Under the pieces are notes generated by a model. That model was given only the letters and a program-made list of their open reading frames with translations. It was not told the origin of the DNA and searched no databases. Position numbers and translations under genes: made by a program. Source: Dokdonia donghaensis DSW-1 (GTDB lineage: Bacteria; Bacteroidota; Bacteroidia; Flavobacteriales; Flavobacteriaceae). From it: DNA of 64,000 bases. Below, piece after piece: positions 34,339 to 46,300 of this stretch. Positions within the stretch are counted from its first letter, which is position 1. Every line of letters starts with the position of its first letter. The DNA lies in NCBI RefSeq assembly GCF_001653755.1, contig NZ_CP015125.1, forward strand, positions 1,560,501 through 1,624,500. The letters are read 5' to 3'.

Positions 34339-34376
34339 AAAAAAAAGGCCCCATCTTCTTTTTAAAAATGAGGCCT
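34339..34376 (-). terminator. Terminator of giant repeat-protein gene
   Basis: AGGCCTCAT pairs with ATGGGGCCT (one wobble pair) on the minus strand, followed by eight or more T residues, 24 bp after the stop. Confidence 0.85.
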
Positions 34377-34399
34377 AAAGCAGGGAGATTGGTTAGTTG

Positions 34400-37300
34400 T
34401 TATTTTTTTACAACTCTTTTTACAAGTTGTGTTTGCCCTGCCGTTATGTGCATAAAATATACTCCAGCTTCATAATATCTAAGTGATATGTTTGTGTTTA
34501 TACCGCTACTAGATAATTCTATACGCTCAACAATACGACCTCTTATATCTGTTATAACCATATAATCTAGTGGAGTATTACTCAAGTTCTTGAGAGTAAT
34601 GTCTCCTCGCGTAGGGTTAGGGAAGAGTATGATGTCGCTTTCGCGTAAGCTTAAATCATCTACACTTAGCGGGTTGTTAGTCACTGTGATTGTAAACTCA
34701 CAGGTAACCATATTTCCATCTTCATCAAAACCTGTAAGCGTTACCGGAACCTCTTGAGGAGCATCTATGATCGTGCCAGCAACAGGTTGTTGAGAGACGT
34801 TTGTAAAGGTGCCACCACCACAGTTATCTGTAAGTGATTCTATGTAGTTTTCTATCTCATAAAGGTCAAAGAGATCTGCCTCTACGGTAAAATCTTCTTG
34901 ACAAGAGATGAGTCCAAAATCATCTGCATCTACAAGAACAGTCGCTTCACAAGTGGCAGTGTTTCCGTTTTGATCTGTAACGGTGAGTGTCACGATATTT
35001 TCTCCCACATCTGCACAACCAAATTCTGTTATGTCTAGACTGAGTGTTACCTCTCCACCACAGTTGTCTGTACTACCATTGTCTATCATATCTGGTGTTA
35101 TACTAGCTGTACCAGTATCTTCATCAAGTATAACAACAATGCTTTGACAGATTGCCGTAGGTGGGGCTTCATCTACTACAGTGACATTTACTGTACAAGT
35201 GGCTACATTACCTTTTGCATCTGTAACGGTAATATTTACAACATTCTCGCCTAGATGAGAACAATCAAAAGTGTCTACGTCAAACTCAATATCTGAAGTA
35301 GGCGTACAGTTATCAGGAACTCCTAGAAGATCGTCATTTGGATCTGCAAAGCTTATCTCAAATCTTAATAGTTGACCAACGTCACCTTGCGTATTATCAC
35401 AGACAGACAGACTCCAGTTTCCGTTTATTTGTTCACCAGCAAAGGTATCTGCAAAGGTTCCTCCTTCTGGAGAATAAATTCCGTTTACTGGACCCGCCAC
35501 CATTGTGATATCTTCTCCATCATCATCAAAGGTTGCATTTTCATAACCCTGTGCGTTGCCGCCATTACCTGCAGAGAGTACGAGCTCTGTACCTTGTGGT
35601 GATGTAAGCGTTAAGCCTAGGTCACCTACAAAAGAGTGATCCAGATCTACAATGACCGTAGCAATGCGATAGGCGTCACCTATAGTGCCCTCAAGATCTA
35701 CTGCTGCTGTAGATGTGGTAGGTCCTCCGGCACAATTTGTACCTCCTGTGGCTGTCATCGGGATACTTTCTGGCACTCCGTCACCAGTAAAAGGAATACC
35801 CTGTACAGGTACCAGGTTACCTATTACATCTTCTGGAGTAAGAATTGCGAGACCATTTTCATCTAGTGAGATGGTTGCATCCATACATTCTGGTGTGGGT
35901 GCAGTAACATCTATTACTGTCACAATCGCTTCACAAGTAGCCGTATTACCAGCATTATCTGTAGCAGTAACTATTACCACATTTGGACCTGTGTTTGCAC
36001 AGCCAAATTCTGATATGTCTAATTCTAAATTATCTATAAGACAAGTAGATGATGTATCTGCAAGTACATCTTCTGGTGCAATGGTAACCATACCATCCTC
36101 ATCAAGCTCAACAGTGATATCTTGACAAGTGATTTGCGGTATAACACTACTTGTAACCGTTACAATAGCCTCGCAACTTGCTATATTTCCATTCTCATCT
36201 GTAGCCGTGAGGGTAACCACGTTTTCTCCAAGATTTTCACACGTAAATGAATCAATATCTATACTTAAAGTTACTGGCGTACAGTTATCACTTGTGCCAC
36301 CATCAATATCTTCTGGAGTTATGGTTGCCATTCCATTTTCATCAAGGGCTATCTCAATATTTTGACAAAACATTCTAGGTGCTAGATCATCTATAATTGT
36401 GATAGTAAAAGAACAAGTATCTAGGTTACCATTACCATCTTCTACAGTAAAGGTGTTAGTAGTGGTACCTACGGGGAATGGGTTACCGCTTGCAAAACCA
36501 GCAGTTTGTGTAACGGTACCACCGCCAACACAGTTCTCATTTGTAAATGGTCCTTCATAAGAAATAATTGCCCCACAACCCGATGCCGCATCAGAAAATA
36601 CAATTTCTGCAAAACCTGTGTTTCCATCTCCATAATTAGATAGTACTTCCATACGGATTGTAGTTGCCGTAATAGGGGTAAATGTAAATATCTCTGGTGC
36701 GCTCGGTGCGTTTTCTTCCGCTTGCGCGAAAACTGCAGGCGCTCCCTCTACATCTATAAACGTACTACCATCTATACTATAAGAAATCAAAACATCTCTT
36801 ATACCTGAAGTTCCATCCGGTCCTGGACCACCACCATTTTGATTCCAGAAAGAGAATCCGCTCACGGTTGTCTCTGCTCCCAAATCAAAATCAATTGTAC
36901 CAGTACTTCCTTCTCCTATCCAAGAATTTTCTGGAGTAGAAGGAGCGTGATCTGTAGTAAGGCTAGGAGAGGTGTTTAACCCCGTTCCGTCTATTGCATT
37001 TGAAAGTGTACTGCCAAAGGCGCTATTATATGTTGTAGTAGCTCCCGTAGGTACAATAGGGTTAGAAATTTCAGATAGATTAATAACTAAATCTTCTGGA
37101 CAGGTAATTTCTATCGGTTGGTTGTTAACTACTGTTATTACAGCTTCACAAGTAGCAGTGAGACCTTGCTCATCTATTACTGTTAGAATAACAGTGTTTT
37201 CACCTAAGTTATCACAAGTAAACTCAAACACATTTAGTTCATATGTTAGTTCGCCACAAACAGCAGTACTGCCTCCATCTACTTGTACTGGGTCTATGGT

Positions 37301-40300
37301 GATCATTCCTTCTTCATCTAGTTCTACAGTAATATTTTGACATATTGCTGTAGGTGTTATGTTGGTTTCGACAGTAATAATAGTTTCACAAGTCGAACTA
37401 TTTCCATTTGCATCTGTTACGGTAAGCACTACTGTGTTTTCCCCTAGTTGCTCACAAGTAAATGTGTCAATATCTATAGCGGTAGTAATATCACCACAGT
37501 TATCAGAACTTCCATTGTCTATATCATCTGCGGTAATGGTTGCGATACCATTTTCATCAAGCACGACAGTTATAGGTGCACAAACGGCTCTAGGTGCTAC
37601 ATCATCTATGAGTGTAATTGTAAATGAGCAAGTCACCTCGTTACCGTTAGTGTCAGTTGCTATAAACGTATTTGTAGTGGTTCCTAGCGGGAACGGACTA
37701 CCACTTTCAAAACCAGCTGTTTGTTCTAAAGTACCGCCACCCAGACAATCAAGATTTTCAAAAGGACCATCGTAGTTTACAATAGCGCCACATCCATCTG
37801 TTACATCTGCAAAAGCGACCTCTGCTATTCCCGTATTACCATCGCCATAATTGCTTTGTACATCAAAGCGTATGTAGCGAGCTGCCACCTGAGTAAATGT
37901 AAATACCTCTGGACCTACAGGTTCTGAAGTAGTAACCTGAGCAAATACTGTAGGCGCTTCAGGAAGTACTGTATATGTCACGTTATTTAACGAGTAGAGT
38001 ATAGTTACATCTTGAATACCAGAAGACCCTTCTGCTCCAGGACCTCCACCGTTTAAATTCCATAGAGAGAATCCATTTATAATGGTTTCTTGTCCAAGAT
38101 CAAAATCTATACTACCGCTCGATCCAGTACCTATAAAAGCATTACTAGGCGTCGAGGCTTCGTGATTTGCCATTAGGCTAGGAGACATCTCAAGACCACT
38201 GCCGTTAAAGGCCTTTGCTAGCTCACTGCCAAATGCAGGGCTAAATGATGTCGTGCCATTAGAAACTTCTACAGGCATCAATACCTCAGAAAGATTAAAG
38301 ACAATATCTTCTGGACACTCTATACTAAGCGGCTGTGTATTCTCTACAGTCACAATAGCTTCACAAGTCGTAAACTCGCCACTAGGACTCGTTGCAGTAA
38401 GTATTACTATATTTTCACCTAGTTGCTCACAAGTAAAGGTGTCTTGATCTAGTGTAAGCTCAAAAGTGCCACAGTTTGAGAAGCTACCTCCATCTACTTG
38501 CTCTGAGGTGATGGTTACCATTCCGTCTTCATCGAGTTGTACGGTAAGGTCCATACATACAGCAGTAGGAGGACTGTCACTTATAACAGTAACGATAGCC
38601 TCACAAGTAGCGGTAAGACCATTACTATCAGTAACGGTAAGTGTCACTGTATTTTCTCCTACATTATCGCAAGTAAAAGTATCTGTATCTATTGATAATG
38701 TAATATCACCACAGTTATCTGTACTGCCTCCATCTATATCTTCTGGTGTAATGCTGGCCGTACCATCTTCACCTATCTCTATAGTAATGGCTTGGCAAAC
38801 AGCTCTTGGAGCCACATCATCTATAATGGTAATGTCAAAAGAACACGTTTGTACATTTCCGGTGCCGTCAGTCACTTCAAAGGTATTTGTAGTTGTTCCT
38901 AACGGGAACGGGCTTCCACTTGCAAAACCTTCGGTTTGTACAAGATTTCCACCTCCGGCACAAAGCGCATTTGTAAACGGTCCTTCATAAGTGACAATTG
39001 CTCCGCAGCCTGACGGAGTGTCGGCAAAGACTATTTCCGCGAAAGCGGTATTACCATCTCCATAATTACTCATCACCTCCATACGAATCACGGTAGCAGC
39101 AATTTGATCAAACGTAAATAGCTCTGGCGCAGATGACTCACTTGTCGTTACCTGAGCAAACGTAGTAGGAGCACCCGGGATAGCAGTAAAAGTTGTGCCA
39201 TCTGTAGAGTAGAGCATTGTTACCTCTTGTATACCAGAAGTGCCATTTGCACCAGGACCACCGCCATTTTGATTCCAGAAAGAGAAGCCACTTATAAGAG
39301 TCTCTCCCCCAAGGTTAAAATCAATTGTACCAGAAGTTCCTGCTCCTATAAAAGAATTACTAGGCGTGGTAGCCTCGTGGTTTGCTGTGGTGCTAGGTGT
39401 GGTACTTAACCCCGTTCCATTTGTAGCATTTGCTATATCACTACCAAAGGCAGGACTAAAGCTCGTTGTTGTACTACTTATGGTGACAGGCTCTAGTACT
39501 TCAGATAAGTTTAGAATGAGGTCTTCTGGACACGTAATAGTTACTGGCTCGTTATTAACTACAGTTACAATAGCCTCGCACGTTGAGGTATTGCCTTGAG
39601 GATCTCTCACTGTAAGTACAACAGTGTTTTCGCCTAGATTCTCACAGGTAAACTCTGTGATATCTGCTTCATAGGTAAGTGGTCCACATACAAAGGTGCT
39701 TCCTCCATCTAGTAAGGCAGGGTCTAATATGCCTACACCGGTAGCATCAAGTTCTAGTGTGATGTTTTGACAAACTGCAACTGGTATATTTGGATTTTCA
39801 ATAGTCACAATTGCTTCACAAGTAGAGATTAATCCATTACTGTCTGTAACGGTTAGGGTTACTATATTCTCTCCTACATTCTCACAGCCAAATTTATCTA
39901 TGTCTATAGCAATGCTCACATCACCACAATTATCTGTACTACCTCCATCTACATCTGCCGCCTCTATAGTTGCAGAGCCTGTTTCATCTAGCTGTATCGT
40001 GATATCTTGACACACTGCTCTTGGCGCTACATCATCTATCACCGTAATATCAAAAGAACAGCTCAGAGTGGTGCCATTTGTATCAGTTACCTCAAAGGTA
40101 TTTGTGGTTGTACCTAGTGGAAAAATACTACCACTGGCAAAACCTACTGTCTGTACAAGCTCTCCACCACCTAGACAATCTACATTTGTAAAAGGACCTT
40201 CATATACAATTGCTGCCCCGCAACCTACCGTGGTGTCTGCAAAAGCAATTTCTGCAAATCCAGTATTGCCATCACCATAATTACTTAATACTTCAAAGCG

Positions 40301-43300
40301 TATAACAGTAGCAGCTATTTGTGTAAAGCTAAATGTCTCTGGAGCTACATCTTGTGATGATAACGCTTGCGCGAAAACTGCCGGCGCTCCATCTACCGCA
40401 ATAAAGTTTGTCCCATCTACCGAATAAGAGATACTTACATCTTGAATTCCAGAAGAGCCATTTGCACCTGGACCACCGCCGTTAAGATTCCAAAAAGAGA
40501 AACCAGTTATTGTCCTTTCGGTGCCGAGATCAAAATCTATAGTTCCCGTTGTGCCCGCTCCTATAAAGGCATTGTCTGTTGTAGTTCCATCGTGAGTGGC
40601 AGTAAGACTTGGTGAGGTTGCAAGACCAACACCGTTAATAGTATTCTGTATACTACTACCAAAGGCTGAATTAAAACTTGTCGTTACATTAGTAGGTATA
40701 ACTGGCTCTAGCACTTCAGAAAGATTGATAATCATATCTTCCGGACAGGTTAAATCAAGTGGTTCATTATTTTCTACAGTAACGATTGCTTCACAAGTAG
40801 TGCTATTTCCAGAGGCATCTGTGGCAGTGAGTATCACTGTATTTTCTCCTAAGTTGTCACAGGTAAAGGTTGTTATATCTGTACTAAGTGTAAATGATCC
40901 ACAAGTGGCAAAGCTTCCATCATCTATTTGATCAGGAGTCAGGGTTGCTGTGCCATCAGCATCTAGTAGTAGTGTGATATCTTGACAAACAGCAGTAGGA
41001 GCAACGCTCCCTACAATAGTTACAATAGCTTCACAAGAAGATGATAGGCCGTTACTATCTGTAACTGTTAAGGTAACTATATTGTCTCCTACATTATCGC
41101 AGGTAAATGTATCTGTGTCTATTGACAATGTAATGTCACCACAGTTATCTGTACTGCCTCCGTCTATATCTTCAGGAGTAATTGCTATAGAACCCGTTTC
41201 GTCTACTTCTAAGGTTATGTTTTGGCATACAGCTCTTGGCGCAACATCGTCTATTATAGTGATATCAAAAGAGCACGTTTGTACGTTTCCTGCGCCGTCT
41301 GTTACTTCAAAAGTATTTGTGGTTGTTCCTAGCGGAAATGGACTTCCACTCGCAAAACCTTCGGTTTGTACAAGTTCACCACCTCCAGCACAAAGCGCAT
41401 TTGTAAATGGTCCTTCGTAGGTGACAATTGCTCCGCAGCCTGACGATAAATCGGCAAAGACTATTTCCGCGAAAGCGGTATTACTATCTCCATAATTACT
41501 CGTCACTTCCATACGTATTACCGTAGCCGCTATCTGATCAAAAGTAAAAATCTCTGGTGCCGAAAAGTCATTATCTGTGACTTGTGCAAAAATGGATGGA
41601 GCACCTGGTATAGGGATAAAGTTTGTTCCATCTGTGCTATAAGAAAAAACAACATTTTGAACACCAGAAGAACCATTTGCACCGGGACCACCACCATTTT
41701 GATTCCAAAATGATAGTCCGCTTACAAGAGTTTCACTGCCAAAGTTAAAATCTAATGTTCCAGTAGTACCGGTTCCTATAAAAGAGTTGCTCGGAGTTGT
41801 AGGCTCGTGTGTAGCTGTAGTACTTGACGAGACGGTGAGCCCTGCGCCGTTTGTAGCATTTGAAAGTTCACTACCAAAAGCAGCCGTAAAAGTTGTAGTA
41901 GTACTTGTAATCGCTATAGGTTCTAATGCCTCAGAAAGATTAAGAATAATATCATCTGGGCAAGTTATGGTTACCGGTTCATTATTTACTACGGTAACTA
42001 TCGCCTCACAGGTTGAGGTATTCCCTTGAGGATCTGTAATCGTAAGAACGACGGTGTTTTCACCTAAGTTTTCGCAGGTGAATTCTGTTACATCTGCTTC
42101 ATAAGTAAGCGGCCCACAAACAAAAGTGCTTCCTCCATCTAGTAGTACAGGATCTAAAATTGCTATGCCCGTAGCATCTAGTTCTACAGTTATATTTTGA
42201 CAGATAGCCTCTGGTGTATTTAGATTTTCTACTGTTACAATTGCCTCACAAAAGGAGGTGTTTCCATTACCATCAGTTGCAGTGAGGGTTACTATATTTT
42301 CGCCCACGTTTACACAACCAAATTTGTCTATATCTATAGACAATGTAACATCTGTACAGTTGTCTGCAGTACCTCCATCTATATCTGCGGCAAGTATAGA
42401 AGCACTGCCCGTTTCATCTAGTTGTATAGTAATATCCTGACATACCACATCTGGAGCAACATCATCTGTTATCGTCACATCAAAAGAGCAAGTGATGATA
42501 TTACCAGCACCATCATCTACTTCAAAAGTATTGGTAGTAGTACCCAGTGGAAATGCACTTCCAGATTCAAACCCAGCGGTTTGAGTAAGTGTGCTTCCTG
42601 GGAAACATTCTTGATTTGTAAACGGACCTTCATAAGTAATCACTGCGCCACATCCCGAGGTAGTGTCTGAGAAAGCAATTTCGGCAAACGCAGCATTTCC
42701 ATCTCCATAATTAGATTGTACTTCAATGCGTATGGTCGACGCCATTACTGGTGTCCAAGTAAATATTTCTGGTGCGGCAGCGGTATTTGGTATCACTTGC
42801 GTGAAAGAAGTAGGCGCCCCAGGAATAGGTGTAAAGTCTGTTCCGTTTGTTGATGATGAGATAATTACATTTTGAATACCCGAAGTTCCATCTGCCCCTG
42901 GACCTCCGCCATTTTGATTCCAAAAGGCAAGTCCAGAAACGGTTGTCACACCACCTAGAGAAAAATCTATGGTTCCAGTCGTTCCTTCACCTATCCACGA
43001 GTTGGTATTACTTGATGGTGCGTGCTCACTTTCTAAAGATGGGAAAGCATCAAGCCCTGTACCGTCAAAGGTGTTATTGAGACTTGTACCAAATGCCGTA
43101 GTAAAACTAGTAGAAGCCGAGTTAGGAATGATAGGCGTAGCGACTTCAGATAGATTGATGTTTATATCTGCCGGACAAGTAATTACGAGCGGCTCATTAT
43201 TTTCTACGGTAACAATTGCGGTACAGGTATCTGTATTTCCAGAAGCATCTGTCACGGTAAGCGTTACAGTGTTATCCCCCAGATTCTCACAGGTAAATTC

Positions 43301-46300
43301 TTGAACATCTAGCGATAATTCTACGGCAGTACCACACGTAGATCCTGAGCCATTATCAATGTCTGCAGGGGTGATACTTGCCATACCATCCACAAGCTGG
43401 ATAGTGATATCTTGACAAACGGCCACCGGTAGTTCATTAGAGGTAACCGTAACAATCGCCTCACAAGAAGCGCTGTTTCCATTTACATCTGTTGCTGTAA
43501 GCGTCACAGTAACTGGCGTACCTACATCTGCACAAGTAAATGTATCTTGATCAATACTCAAGGTTACATCTCCACAATTATCTGTAGTGCCATTATCAAT
43601 ATCGGCAGCTGTGATTACAAAGTTTCCTGTCTCATCAAGTACCACTTCGATATCCTGACATACCACATCTGGTGCAACATCATCTGTTATTGTCACATCA
43701 AAAGAGCAGGTAATGATATTACCAGCACCATCATCTACCTCAAAAGTATTGGTAGTAGTACCCAGTGGGAATGCACTTCCAGATGAAAATCCAGCGGTTT
43801 GAGTAAGAGTGCTTCCAGGAAAACATTCTTGATTTGTAAACGGTCCTTCATAAGTAATCACTGCGCCACATCCTGAGGTGGTGTCTGAGAAAGCAATTTC
43901 TGCAAAGGCAGTATTTCCATCTCCATAATTAGATTGTACTTCAATACGTATGGTTGACGCCATTACTGGTGTCCAGTTAAATATTTCTGGTGCGGCAGCA
44001 GTATTTGGTATCACTTGCGTGAAAGAAGTAGGCGCCCCAGGAATAGGTGTAAAATCTGTTCCATTTGTTGATGATGAGATAATCACATTTTGAATACCCG
44101 AAGTTCCATCTGCACCTGGACCTCCACCATTTTGATTCCAAAAGGCAAGTCCAGAAACGGTTGTCACAGCGCCCAAAGAAAAATCTATAGTTCCGGTAGT
44201 TCCTTCACCTATCCACGAGTTGGTATTACTTGATGGTGCGTGCTCACTTTCTAAAGATGGGAACGTATCAAGGCCAGTACCGTCAAAGGTGTTATTGAGA
44301 CTTGTACCAAATGCCGTCGTAAAACTAGTAGAAGCCGAGTTAGGAATGATAGGCGTAGCGACTTCAGATAAGTTAATGTTTATATCTGCCGGACAAGTAA
44401 TTACGAGCGGCTCATTATTTTCTACGGTAACAATTGCGGTACAGGTATCTGTATTTCCAGAAGCATCTGTCACGGTAAGCGTTACAGTGTTGTCTCCCAG
44501 ATTCTCACAGGTAAATTCTTGAACATCTAGCGATAATTCTACGGCAGTACCACACGTAGATCCTGAGCCATTATCAATGTCTGCAGGGGTGATACTTGCC
44601 ATACCATCCACAAGCTGGATAGTGATATCTTGACAAACGGCCACCGGTAGTTCATTAGAGGTAACCGTAACAATCGCCTCACAAGAAGCGCTGTTTCCAT
44701 TTACATCTGTTGCTGTAAGCGTCACGGTAACTGGCGTACCTACATCTGCACAAGTAAATGTATCTTGATCAATACTCAAGGTTACATCTCCACAATTATC
44801 TGTAGTGCCATTATCAATATCGGCTGCTGTGATGATAGCATTACCTGTTCCGTCTAGAAGAACCTCAATGTTTTGGCATAATACATCTGGTGCTACATTA
44901 TCGGTAATAACAATATCAAATGAGCAGGTTTGCGTTCCGCCACTGCCATCTGTAACTTCAAAGGTATTTGTGGTTGTTCCTACTGGGAAAGCACTTCCGC
45001 TAGGTAATCCTGCTGTTTGTGTTACTTCACCACCGCCATTACAGGCAGCATTAGAAAATGGCGTTACATAAGCTACTAGTGCACCACAACCTGGTGTATC
45101 ATCAGAAAATGCTATTTCCGCGAAAGCGGTATTACCATCTCCATAATTTGATTGTACTTCTATGCGAATACTAGAAGCAATGATAGGTGTAAAGTTAAAG
45201 ACCTCAGGAGCCACAGGACCATCTCCAGTTACTTGTGCAAATACTGCTGGCGCCCCAGGGATAGGTGTAAAGTCTGTTCCATTTGTTGATGATGAGATAA
45301 TGACATTTTGAATGCCTGAAGTTCCTGAAGCACCAGGACCTCCGTTGTTTTGATTCCAAAAAGAAAAGCCACTTATGGTCTGACTACCACCAAGATTAAA
45401 AGTGATTGTGCCAGAGGTTCCTTCACCTATCCACGAGTTTGTAACTCCAGAAGAGCTGTGGTCAGAATTGAGATCTGGAAAAGTGGTAAGTCCATTACCA
45501 TTAAAAGTATTAGTAAGGCTCGACCCAAAAGCAGTGGTAAAACTAGTACCAGCAGATGATGGTATGATGGGTGTAGCCACTTCAGAAAGATTAAGCGTAA
45601 TATCTGCTGGACAAGTGATGGTTGTAATACTGTTACTCTCTACCGTAACGATTGCTTCACAACTTGCTATATTACCTTGATCATCTGTAACTGTAAGTGT
45701 AACGGTATTAACTCCTAAATTTTCACAATTAAATTCTGTGATGTCTGCACTTAGTATAGGAGCTCCACAAGCTACAGTACTACCATTATCAATATCTGCA
45801 GCTACAATGGTTGCTACTCCTGTATCATCAAGGCTTATTGTAATATCTTGACATACTACGGTGGGTACTACAGTATTTTCTACTGTGACAATAGCCTCAC
45901 AGGTAGCACTATTACCATTGTCATCTGTTATGGTTAGAATTACGGTATTTTCTCCTATATCTGCACACGTAAAATCTGTTATGTCTAAGGTTGGAGTTGC
46001 CGTACCACAGTTATCTGTAGAGCTATTGTTTATTTCTTCAGGAGTGATGGTAACAGAGCCCGTTGCATCTAGCTGTACCGTAATATCTTGACAAATAGCG
46101 ATAGGAGCCACATCATCTATAATGGTAATGTCAAAAGAGCAAGTTGCTGTATTTCCATTTCCATCATCTACAATAAAGGTGTTTGTAGTTGTACCTATGG
46201 GGAAAGGATTTCCACTTGCAAATCCTGTTGTTTGAGTAACGGTGGATGCCACACAATTTGTAGCTACTATAGGTGCATCATATGTTATAACTGCTCCACA

